A stretch of DNA of 64,000 nt. It comes from Tetracladium setigerum (Eukaryota; Ascomycota; Leotiomycetes; Helotiales). The stretch lies in NCBI GenBank assembly GCA_031472005.1, contig PZJY01000004.1:1586556-1650555 (forward strand), read 5' to 3'. Made by a program: the position numbers and the translations under genes. Shown here in pieces: positions 1 to 10,483 of this stretch. Positions within the stretch are counted from its first letter, which is position 1. Every line of letters begins with the position of its first letter. The notes under the pieces were generated by a model that did no database searches, was not told the origin of the DNA, and saw only the letters and a program-made list of their open reading frames with translations.

Positions 1-311
1 GTTTGAGTTTTGGGGATGAATGATGATAGATATGGCGGGTTACCAGTCGTGGGATGGTCGTGTTTATAACCGGGTGACCACGGTGGTACTCTGTTGTGGT
101 ATGGGTTTATGGAAGAGAGTGTTCGGGGTGATAGGTAAGAGGGAGTGGATTGTGGCTCAGTCTCATACGGCAGATCAGTAGAAGTCCTGGTGCGACTTCT
201 TCTCGACGTTCTCCTTGAGGATGACCTTGGGTTGTCATAATTTTCATCTCTATGGATTGGATAGTGTCTGTTGTTTGGAGAAGTTGACCTTGTCCTGGAA
301 AAGGAGCTAAC

Positions 312-971
312 AGGCATAGAAAAATCTACTCCAAAGAACGGATCCTCAAAATCCTCAAACGGGCCTCCGCTCGACAGATTCTCTGACCTAGGAACGGCAA
401 AAGAAAGTTGGTCTTCCCCCCGAGAGAGAGTGGAAGAGGGTGTGGAGCGACTTGTCTAGCATCCTGGAGATCAAATTGGGAGCCGTAAGCAATTTCACTT
501 TGCCTTTCCCACCAAAGAGGAGATCTAACTGGGCTAGTACTTCTTCGCTGGGGAGACACGCCCGAACGGCTGTGGATACGTTAAAAGGGCTTTTGCAGGT
601 GAGATATGCGGAAGTAACCTTGAGTGCGATCTATTATTTCCCTCTGCGTTGTTGGATGTCATATCGTAAGGCATAGAAAAATCTACTCTAAAGATTGGAT
701 CCTCGAAATCCTCAAACTGGTCTCCGCTTAGTAGATTCTCTGACCTAGGAACGACTTGTCTAGCATCCTGGAGATTAATCTCGAAGCCGGGAGCAATTTC
801 ACTTTGCCTTTCCCCTGAAAGAGGAGATCTAGATGGGCTAGTACTTCTTCGCTGGGGAGAGACGCTCGAACGGCTGTGGATACGTTAGTTAAAGGCTTTG
901 CAGGTGAGATATGTGGGAGTAACCTTGAGTGCGATCTATCGTTTCCCTCGGCGTTGTTGGATGTCATATCG
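312..971. repeat. Imperfect two-copy tandem duplication
   Basis: Copy 1 (about 312-668) and copy 2 (about 670-971) share the same order of sequence blocks from GGCATAGAAAAATCTACT to GATGTCATATCG. Copy 1 carries about 50 extra bases (roughly 395-445). Most substitutions between the copies are transitions, for example TCCGCTCGACAG in copy 1 against TCCGCTTAGTAG in copy 2. The minus strand of copy 2 is open for 94 codons while copy 1 is broken, so this may be a duplicated and decaying piece of a coding exon. Neither copy has a recognisable domain. Confidence 0.75.
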
Positions 972-2162
972 TCTTTCATGGCTTTGACTTCAGCTGGGAC
1001 AGGTTTCTCCATAGCTGTATGTTGCGTAGAAGCATGGATGGAAGGGAAGACTTTGACTTAGGACTGGTTGGTGATGAAAGCCAGCGAATCTGTCAAGGTG
1101 GTGAGAGAAATATAATAATAAAATAGCGGAGCTGATAATGCACAGTCTTGTTTGCATATATGAGCTTTCAACCCCCTTGCCTACTACCTACACCTCTCAA
1201 GGCACACGGGCAGTAAACGCTTTGAGGATAGTTTGTGTCGCTCGAGTGAGTAAACAAAAGGGGAACGCGGCTGTGCTCGACACTGCCTTGACACAACGAA
1301 GAAATTGCTCACCGATTTTGCTTCACTATTAGATGATGTGTGACTTCGTTTGCTGCCTTGATTGATGAGTTGGTGTGTACCTACTGAATGCCCCGGACGT
1401 TAAGAGCCTTTACATTATTACGGTAAAACCAACGAAGAAACGTCAATGTATGTTTGATACCTCGTGTCTTAGTTCTTAGGTTTAGGGTTCCGAAAACCCC
1501 TTTTTTTTGAGGACGGTGTTTTATGTACGGAGTACCTACAGTACTGTACCAACCTCAGCCCAACTCTGCGCCCACCGCGGCGCCTCCACCTACGTCAAGC
1601 ATGGATGATGCCTCACAGCAGTCCCCAGTTTGAGCAATGACTAGCCTGTTTCGTTCCCTTGATAATTCCGTTTCATGTGATCGAATGGTTGAATACTTTG
1701 GAATGAAAAAGTGAGATTGTGCTGCTTTTTGTGAGCCAAAGTACTTTGGTTCTTGTCTGTCTTATACTCAGGGATTTTCGCCCAGTTGCGCCAAGACATT
1801 TTGAAAAAGTTCCAGATTTGAACGATTTTTAGAGATGTCTGGAAAGGAAAAGTTTTTTTTTGCGAAGTGCGACAAAAGCGGTCGAAGCGGCCGGGCCTTC
1901 CGCATCACGTGAAACTCTCCTCTCACAACAAATAGTTGTCCAAACATCAGGTCGAGGAGAGTGTATTCTGGATTCGAGATACATCTCATGCCAAGATAGC
2001 CAGTCGGGGCCGGGGGACTCGGCTGAAAGACACGCCGCAACGAAAGGTTCGACCGCATTAGCCCGGCGGTTGAACAATGTTGACATTTTGCCCGTTTCGG
2101 AAATATTCACAACCACCGTCAGCTTCAACTACCTTTACCTCTGAGTACGCGCAACCTTCAAA

Positions 2163-2168
2163 TATATA
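2163..2168 (+). promoter_or_regulatory. TATA-like element upstream of the MDR gene
   Basis: TATATA lies about 170 bp before the ATG at 2335. It is followed by a CA-rich leader, as is common in fungal 5' UTRs. The position suits a TATA box with a leader of about 140 bases. It was judged by eye only. Confidence 0.35.
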
Positions 2169-2334
2169 AGGAGAGGAGTTCCCGAAAGATGGATTCAATT
2201 CAGATCATCCACAGTCACAACAATCACGACCATCATCTACCACTCCATCACTCAAATTGATAGCCACCCAATCAATTTACACCATTCCAACCACAACCAA
2301 AAAAACCCAAATCACCACCAATAAATACACCAAA

Positions 2335-3521
2335 ATGTCCATTCAAATCCGCAAAGTCCTCATCCCAGAAGCTGGTGACATATCCAAAGTAACCATCGTC
2401 CACGCTACACTCCCCTCACCACCATCTCAGCATGTCCAAGTTCGGATCCTCTACGCCGGATTCTCAGGCACAGATGTCAACATGCGTCGCGGCAAGTACC
2501 CCATGCAAAAGAAAGGGCCCATCACACCTGGATCCTGTCTCGTTGGAACAGTTCTTGCGAATGGAGAATCATGCACCAAATTCAAGGTGGGGGATATCGT
2601 CTGTTGCTTGAGCGTGTACGATGGTGATTCTACGGCGGCGAATCTAGAGGAGAAGTACTTGGTCAAGGTGCCTGAGGGGATGGATGCCAAGGTTGCGCCG
2701 GCATTGGTCATGGATTGGAATACTGGTAAGTTTTTATTTATTCATTCTGATTTCAAAGCTCTATCATTTCTCAAACATCCATTACTTTCAAGTGTTTGTT
2801 ATCCCATCACCTCCTTATTCTCTAAGCGAGCACGCGAGTATCAACCCCCAAACCCCAACCTACCTTACCAACACCAAAAACAAACACAAACTAACTCTCC
2901 CAACCCAGCCTACGGCATGGTAAAACACCAAGCCAAAGTAACCCCCGGCCAAAAAGTCTTCATCCACGGCATATCCGGCGCCATCGGCTGGGCCCTCGCC
3001 CAACTCTGCACCCACCGCGGCGCCTCCATCTACGGCACGGCCTCCCCGCGCAACCACGCTGCCATCCACGCCTCCCTCCCCACCGCAACACTCTTCCCCT
3101 ACACCGACAAAGCCTGGATACCAACCATGCAAGAGCTCGGCGGCGTCGACTCCGTCTTCGACGCACTCGGTTTCGAATCCTGGGATGAATCCTTCTCCAT
3201 CCTCAACTCCACCGGCTTTCTCATCGGTTATGGCGGTAATTTGCCCGCTCTTACCGGTAGACCCGATCAATCCATGATTCCTCCATTCGCGAAGCTGTTC
3301 TCGAAGAATTTCAAGTTTGGGATGGGAGGAAGACGACGTTTTATTGGATTAGTAGGGATCGAGGAGTTTTGGGGGGATTTGGAGGAGTTGATTGAGTTGG
3401 TAGAGAGGGTGAGGTGGAGGTTACGGTGAAGAAGATTTTTAAGCTGGATGAGGTGAGAGTTGCGCATGAGACTTGGAATAAGCAGGATGGGGTTGGCTCG
3501 CTTCTGATTGATTGTGCTTGA
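2335..3521 (+). CDS. Quinone-oxidoreductase-like MDR protein (one frame break near the end)
   Basis: Exons 2335-2725 and 2909-3521; the 183-bp GT-AG intron is a multiple of three, so the frame also reads through it. The protein, about 334 residues, is an NAD(P)H-dependent medium-chain reductase of the zinc-free quinone oxidoreductase type. A GroES-like N-terminal half includes TDVNMRRGKYP and FKVGDIV. A Rossmann half follows with VTPGQKVFIHGISGAIGWAL. The cysteine and histidine ligands of zinc alcohol dehydrogenases are absent. The literal frame stops at 3429, but the expected C-terminus (VTVKKIFKLDEVRVAHETW) follows in another frame, ending at 3519-3521. One extra G in the GGG run at 3407-3409 joins the two. 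ATG 2335 is chosen because residues before it are not conserved-looking. The substrate is unknown. Confidence 0.8.
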
Positions 3522-4313
3522 AGGGTTTGGAGAAGGTACTGGAGATGGGATGATTATTTATGCTTTTCTTTGACGAGACGGGAGGTTAATGGCAATGAAT
3601 TATAGATCCTGCTAGAGTAGACATTTCAACTTTTTTAATGTATTTACTTATTTCTAAAGAACCAATTCTTTTCTTCCTGGTTTACTTGGAAATTGATTGT
3701 GACGTGCTTATATACGCTTGGTGAAATTGAATGTCGGAGGATTTTGAAATATTTTACATTTCCTTTCTAGAACTCACATCCTACGTTCATTCCTATTCTC
3801 TTCTGTTCCCGAGATAAAGATGAATTTGATGATGGATTTGATGTTACGCTACGGACGAGAATGACAAAAGGGAATACTGCCCCTGCAGATTCCTCCTTCT
3901 CTACTAGATTTACATCGGTGGATAACATAGCTTTCTTTGATTGTACGGGTTAACTTGTTGCTGCAGGACAATTCAAATACGAAACGATCAAAATAAACTT
4001 CATGCATATATTGTGCACCTATACGAGAAGAGAACAGAACCCTGGCTTTGATGTTGACTGAAGATACAGAACATCGTACGCATCCTATGCTAAAAAGATA
4101 CCCTTCCGTGCCCACCGAGGAAGCAGAAGAAGCAAAGACGAACACAACACGATCCCGCTAACTTCGCTGTAATAGTAGTGGCAGATTATCGAGCATAAAT
4201 AAACCCTCCATCCGTTCCACTGGTTGCTGATACCCGCTTCTTACTATGCAATTACATAACTCCCACTGTCGTTTTACTGTCACGTTCTTTCCTCACTTTC
4301 CCCTTCTCTCCAT
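3522..4313. other. Convergent intergenic region
   Basis: This is the shared 3' flank of the MDR gene (+) and HSE1 (-). It is AT-rich with several candidate polyadenylation contexts. The only longer open frame (3849-4145, minus) has no domain or coding signature. I see no gene here. Confidence 0.5.
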
Positions 4314-6589
4314 TTAATAAGCAGCACTTTGTCTGTAAAAGTCTGCTGGTCCTCCTGGCGGCGCGCTCGGTCCCGAAGGACGACGATCACCTTCCGCTGT
4401 TGTCGGGCGTTGATAAGCTTTATATTGACCTTGACTAGGAAGAGTTGATCTCGCATCTGCACCTTGTGGGCCGAGATTTGGGTAGCCTGATGTTGATGAA
4501 GGTGGTGGCGGCGCACTGCCTGATGGCGGGGGAGGTGCGTCATAGCTGGGCTGAGAAGGTTGTTGTGGATGTTGGACTTGCAATGATGGTGGGATGTAGG
4601 CGGCGTATTGTTGCTGGGGAGGAGGGGCTTGTTGATTTCCTGCAGCAGGGTATTGTTCTTCTTGAGGTGGGTAGGAAGAGTTGCTGTAAGGATCGCTGGG
4701 ATTTGGGTGTTGCTGTGTTACTGGAGAATCGTAGACTGAAGTAGCGAGCTCTTGCGGATTGGCATAAGTACTTTGCGGGCGGTGTCCGGTTTGTTGTGGG
4801 TATTGATTTTGCTGTGGAGGTGGCGATTGGGTTTGAAGAGGTGCTGGCTGTTGACCTGAAGGTATCCGAGCATTGGATTCTCGTCGTGGATAGCCAGTTT
4901 GGCCTTGAGGGGGTGCTTGCTGCTGTTGTTGCGAAGGCTCAGAAGGTTGTAGCGGGTTTTGTCCAGGAACTACAAAAAACGGTGCTTGTCCAGTGCGGAT
5001 GGGAGGATATCCTTGTGGGGATGAAGGTGGTTGTGGATATTGGGTTCCTATAGAAAGTCAGTATATCAGGAGGAGTTAAAAACGGTAGCCACCAACCCTG
5101 CTGTTGCTGTTGGACTTGTGGATTGGGAGTATAATATCTCTGAGGTTCTTGTTGAGATGGGGCAGGCTGAGGAGGGTAACCATAAGCACCTTGCCCTCCC
5201 TGTCGTTGTTGAGCATCATAATTTCCACGATGATATGGTTGAGTTTGGGTCATTGAAGCATCGAGCAGATTCTCGTAGTCACGGCAAGATTTGATGAACC
5301 TTTCGTTCAATTGTGTGAAATCATCTTGAAAATGTCAGCCTTGCCTCCAGCCTGTACGTCGAGGTTGGGAAATTTACCCTTTCGTTGCGAATACTTTCCA
5401 ATAAGCTCAATAAGTTTAGGTCTAATGGCGAGAGTGGAATGATAAAGTTTCTGCCTTTTGTCAGCCCGGCGTCTTCAAAGGAAAGCTGCATATGTACTGT
5501 GATTTCCTCGTTATCGCGAACATTGAGGTCAGAGGACGAAGTGCTCAGAAGGGTAAGTAGCTTCTCCACGTTCTTGATTTCAGCAAAAACCTCTGCCTCC
5601 ATCTGGGCCTCTCTTTGCAGCTCCTCTGGTGTAGGATCTGCCAGCTTTTCGACATAGTTCAGAGGAAAGATACCGGTCTTGCCTCTCAACAAGCCCTTCC
5701 ACCAATCCTTGAAAACCGACTCCAGTACAGCAATCACATCGCCTTTTCGGAATGTCAGCTCGTCAGGATCGGTGGCCTGGAAGTCGAACAAAGCTCTAAC
5801 ACGGGAGACTGTTGCAGCGGTAGTCCCAGACGCCGTGGGCTGTATAGGTTGTGCCGCCTGAGGCTGAGAAGGACCAGCACCTGCACTTGGCTGAGGAGCA
5901 GTCTTTGCCTGAGCCTGTGTGGCTTTGTCCTGGATCGACAGCTTGAGTGCCATCTGCAACTCTTCCTCTTCCTTCTGGCGATCCACATCTGTAAGCCTGC
6001 TCTTGGAGGGAGCCGAGGGAGGGTGGAGGTTTGGGTTCTGGGTCTTGAGCTTCCAGTACGCATCCTTCATAATGCCCAAATCCGGATCCTTGAATTCTTC
6101 TGCCCATTCTGACATCCGCTCCAATATCTTCGCCTTCACTTGTTGATGTGTATTTCGGTCGTTAGCTAATCGTAGCAAGGCATCCGTAAACGCTCTTGAT
6201 GCCAGTTCCCGGTGCATCTTCGCTCCGCAGTTTTGGCTGAGCGCATTCGCAAGCTATTGAGGTTAGCTTCGCACAGGTCTGGTCAAATCCGCCATCGCAT
6301 ACCTCCAGGGTGTACAGTTGTACGTTGGCATTGCGATGTGCCAGCCTCTTGATCATGGTTGCCACAGCGTCCTTGGCGCCGCTCTCTTCCCCGGTTACTT
6401 TGTCGCATACGTCCATGATATACTCCCAGTTCTCTGAAGTGAGATTCTCATCTGTCGCCTTGGCTGTGAGTTTGAGATTGTTTGTTAGCAGAAGATAATC
6501 CGTAGGCACCCAGCAAGCGGGTGGGACGAGCGAGTAGTGAACAACTTACCGACGACATCGTCGAAGGCGTTCTGCTGAGCGCGAAACAT
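4314..6589 (-). CDS. HSE1: ESCRT-0 subunit Hse1
   Basis: Exons from the 5' end: 6589-6550, 6463-6303, 6253-5498, 5450-5378, 5324-5097, 5047-4314, giving 663 residues with an intact frame. With Vps27, Hse1 forms the ESCRT-0 complex that sorts ubiquitinated membrane proteins at endosomes. Visible parts are an N-terminal VHS domain (about 10-140), a ubiquitin-interacting motif EEEELQMALKLSIQ (about 162-177), an SH3 domain (about 217-272, with ALFDFQ, WWKG and GIFPLNYV), a helical GAT-like core (TLAIRPKLIELIGKYSQRK) and a long Q/P-rich tail. Intron 3 is only 47 bp and intron 5 has the unusual donor GTTGGT. The exon joins follow the Hse1 family order, including EEIT joined to KLYHST. The next gene upstream is on the same strand and unrelated in function. 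Confidence 0.93.
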
Positions 6590-7422
6590 GATAGATCTTG
6601 TTGACAGTCTATCCACTGGGAGAGGGGGAAGGTTCCAGTCGGGATGATGTCGAGGTGGTTAGGGAGGAAGTGGTTGTGAAAGTCAAAGGTTGATGGTACG
6701 GGAGTAGGTAGGTACAGTACAAGTCGGGTCAAGAGGTCAAGCTCCCTCCCCGCCAAAAAGTCGGCTAGGAGGAGGCGGCGCGTGAACGTCACTCAAGTGC
6801 GCGGCAAGCACCACCAAAGTTGCAAGTTTCGGGTCACTGCCACAATCCAGCCGCGCCTCATCTATCTTACCGGGTCATTCTATCTATTAGCAAATAGCAA
6901 AACCATGAGCTTCATTTTCATCTTGAGAATAACAAAACAACTGTTTATCCACTGTTTCCTACTCGCAAATTTACTTACTCTGATCACATCGTATTGATAT
7001 GATACGCTTACTGTGGACTGCCAATGCTTGACCATCGCTTCGCACTCGTACTCGCCGGGTGGAAAACCCCCGTTCTCGCAAATAGACTTCGAATTATTAT
7101 TCAGATCAGCACCAGGTTCAAGGGATAATGATTTGCCTTCAGTTCAATCCTATCAGCTCTCCTCCCGTGATTGCCCGAATCTATGGTACATATAAACAGT
7201 GCTAATGCTCGTGCATTTGCATATGACATTAAGAATGCCAGACCAAGGCGCATCGTCCCTTGCGGCATGTTGCAAGACCAAACGCTCGCTATGCTTCCAT
7301 CAACGTACCTTCCTCCCAGTGAAAAAAATACCCAGACCCAGATGCCAATCCATCCTGACTCGAGAGCGCCGGAAACTCCGCCATATATGCAATACCAGAA
7401 GCCAGAGTTAGATACATTACAA
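6590..7422. other. HSE1 upstream region
   Basis: This separates the HSE1 start from the stop codon of the Zds gene, both on the minus strand, so it holds the HSE1 promoter and the Zds 3' UTR. Open frames here (for example 7101-7640 minus) overlap the Zds last exon in another frame or lack coding signs. Nothing else was recognised. Confidence 0.45.
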
Positions 7423-10400
7423 TCACCACATCTCATCATCATCGTCGTCGTCACGATCCCGGCTAGATGGACCATAGGGGTAGTATTCCTTTCCACGCTG
7501 GTCATGCGGATGACCTTGGTCCCCATAACCATTCTCGGGTCCGTGCTGAGATGCTCGAGATTCTGGCCGGTTTGGATTCTGTCCACGATTACGATCCTGC
7601 TCAGGATGGTCATAATCGTAGATCTGGGAGTCGTCCACATAATTAGTTCCTTCCGACTTGTGATCGGAGGGAGATTCCGCGTATTGAGTAATTCCCTGTA
7701 TTATGTTAAAATTTGACCGGCGAAACTACTTGGAGGCTTACCTGATGATAATCGTAGCGATAATGGTCTGCTTGCTGCTGTTGCTGTTCTTGCTCTTCGC
7801 GCTGGCGTTGTTCGAGCTCTTTCTGGCGCTTCTCGGCCTCCTGCTTCTTCTGCTGCGCAGATTGCGGAATCTGCATTGTAGGATGCATCTGTTGCACTTT
7901 TGCCAAGTAAGAGTACATGAAGTTACTCAATAGAACTTGGCTGTACAGGGCGCGCCGAGGATTTGCAAGCTTGATATGAGCCATTCGGTAGATTGCCCGC
8001 TCTTCCAGAATCGAGAAACGAGTCCAGTTGTAATCAACATCCGGTTTGAGGATTTTATGTGGCGGGTCTGGCGAGAGAGTACGAAGCGAGCTGCCTTTCT
8101 TCCCACCGCTATCGCGCTCACCCTTCTTCTTTCCACCACCAAATAGCGAAGAGAAGAGACCATCTTTCTCCTTCTTGGTCTCGCCAGATTTACGCGAGCT
8201 CTCTTTTTCCTTTCATCTTGAAGTTTGCTGTCGACATTGTCCCGCTCGAGTAGTATAGATTCTCGGCCGCGGCCAGACGCAGGATCCAAGGTGGACTGAA
8301 GAAGGTCCAACCTGGTACTATCATGGCTCTTATCCAGAGATACCTTGCCCTTGCCCTTCTTATCATCCTCCTTCTTCTTGTCTTTCTTGTCCTTCTCATC
8401 ACTACCTTTGAACCAGCCCCAACTTGTCTTCCTTGGACCCTCACCCTCTTCCTTTTCCTTTTCCCTTTCCTTTTTCAACTTTTTGTCAACCTTCTTTTCC
8501 TCTAGGGTGGGAATGAAAGTGAGAGAGTCAGTTCTTGCACTCGATCCAGGGAGCGGTGAAGGATGTTGAGCCATGTCGTTCAGGGTTTTCGATGGAGCAA
8601 CTCGGGGTGGATTTGATTGCACACTATTAGCTGTACTTGGCCGATCTAAAACAGGACGCTTATTTGACCGCAAAGGAGGTTCTTGTGCCGCTTGTACGGG
8701 TTGCGGCGGCTGTTTGGGTTGTGACTGTAAAGCAGCTTGTGACGAAGATCTCTCTGGGAATTGCTGGTGTGTCTGTTTAGGTTGTGGAGCAGGTTCTAAA
8801 TCATCCTGTGGTGGTGTTTCGATAATTTGAGGAACTGGTGAATCCACCCGGGGCATAGTGGTATTTCTAGGGAGCGATCCATTTCGGACAGGGGGGCGTT
8901 TTCTGTTGTTTTTACACTCGAAGTGCCCAGCACATCACCCAACATGTTATCTGGGCTTTGAGTTACTGGGTCTAGTTCCTGCAGTTGCTGTGGTCGACGA
9001 ACTCCACGATTTGGCCTGGAGAAGTTTTCGGTAGGGACTGGTTCAGATTGGACTTTGGTCAATGGATAACCGCCTACCGAACGACCGTCAATAGGTGATG
9101 ATGCAGGAGAATCTTCTGGGTCTGTATCGCCGCGGATTGAGCCGGCTCGTTTGGAAAATGGAACTCTCTCCCCTTTCCTCAAACTTCCTCTTCGATATGT
9201 GGTTCGTGTTGCCCTTCTTAAGCCACCCATTCCAGGTGCTGTAGGTAATATGGGAGCATCTTCATCATATGGAACCTCCGCCCCTTCGTGAGCTCTGCCC
9301 CCGGTCTCGAGGCTCAATTTCTGCATCGCTTTCGTAGGGTCCTTCACCAATGCATCCAGTTCCTGTAGATCTGCTATCTTGAGCTCTGGCATACCGCGTC
9401 CTGATAGCGATTTCTTCCTCTCCAGCTGCTCCGCTCCATCCTTGTAACCAACTGCTCCACGTCCACCATCGTTATTGATCTGCCGAGACAACATAGACTT
9501 CTTTCTTCTCAGAGAACCTCCACTGGACCCACTCCTTTCGATCGCATCTGGTGATAACGAAATGGAATCCCCAGATCGGCGCTTGATAGAGGTAACCCGG
9601 TTCTCGAGGAAAGTTTTGAACTCCATTGGAGCCAGCTCAGGATGCACTCGGGCAGGAACCCAAAAAAGCCTCGATGGATCGTCCTCGTCATCATCGCCAG
9701 TCGGAGCTATGGAGGGCATCAAAGATACCCCCTGGAAACTGGGTAGGTCGGGATCACCGGTACGTCCCACATCCATAGACATCCGCCGTAGAGCTTGTAG
9801 GTTGCTGAGTTCCTGAGCAACTGCTGCCGGGTTCGTCTCATAATCGATGTCGTTGAGCGGGAATTGCGCGTTAGCGGTGTCTGACGAGTTACGATCCCGC
9901 AAAGACAACGCCGGCGATAGAGGCGCCTTTTCCGTAGACCCATTCCTCGAATTTTGTAGCATTGCGGGGGATGTGTGAGACTTTTGCGCGGACCCCCCGT
10001 TTACGCTTGCAGATGGTCTTCGAGGTTTCTTGTCGTTGCCAAAGTACGTGTCTTGGGGATCTGCTTCTTGCAAAGGTGAAGCGACAAAGCTCAGGGGTCG
10101 GGATTCGCGCTTCGAGTAATCATCATCGCCATACATATCTCCGATTGCTTCCGTTACGTGGTGGCTTGTATCACTTATAGAGATCTGCCCAGCATGGCCG
10201 CGCCTACTGGCAAAACTCCCGCCAATCTCTCGTGGTCTCGATGAGGTCTGTAGCGAAAGGGTACTAGGTCAGCAACCAATTCTAGTGTCTTCTGGGCTGT
10301 AGCAGCAGGTCAACCGCCATCAAAGAGTGACGATGCTTGCGTGCTCTGGCCAGAGGCAGAAATCCTGGGGGAAGGTAACGGGGGATGTGTGTGGGTTGAG

Positions 10401-10483
10401 GACAATCGGCGATGCTGGAATATTGCTCCTGGCCAGAGATATGGAGAGCGACTGATGCAAAACAACTCTCAACGTACCTTCAT
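7423..10483 (-). CDS. Zds1/Zds2-family regulator of PP2A-Cdc55 (two frame breaks)
   Basis: Proposed exons 10483-10478 (only Met-Lys), 10247-7742 and 7695-7423, about 928 residues after two repairs. Zds proteins bind the Cdc55/B55 subunit of PP2A and affect mitotic exit and polarity. Family marks are RLFWVPARVHPELAPMEF (about 196-213) and a C-terminal Zds_C-like block, WTRFSILEERAIYRMAHIK followed by QVLLSNFMYSYL (about 737-785). The remainder is low-complexity, basic and Ser/Pro-rich, with a Q-rich helix and a short acidic end. The frame changes twice. Near 8891-8902 one base in the G6 or T4 run (plus strand) restores RPPVRNGSLPRNTT. At the T5 run 8204-8208 one base restores ESSRKSGETKKEKDG. 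No credible intron explains either. The tiny first exon is the least certain part. Confidence 0.82.

Larger units (their letters stand above)
1..2254. other. Gene-free left edge
   Basis: No reading frame here has fungal coding character, a recognisable domain or a consistent intron pattern. The stretch contains the imperfect tandem duplication at 312-971, short AT-rich runs, and a 37-bp fragment at 1558-1594 that resembles part of the MDR gene downstream. The last few hundred bases are probably the promoter and 5' leader of that MDR gene. A gene on the minus strand that begins to the left of the window could overlap the first kilobase, because copy 2 of the duplication has a 94-codon open frame on that strand (728-1012), but I could not identify it. 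Confidence 0.5.

Noticed and set aside
5451..5497. Apparent frameshift in HSE1 before the GAT-like region
   Set aside because: A 47-bp intron restores the expected EEIT-KLYHST join without any sequence change.
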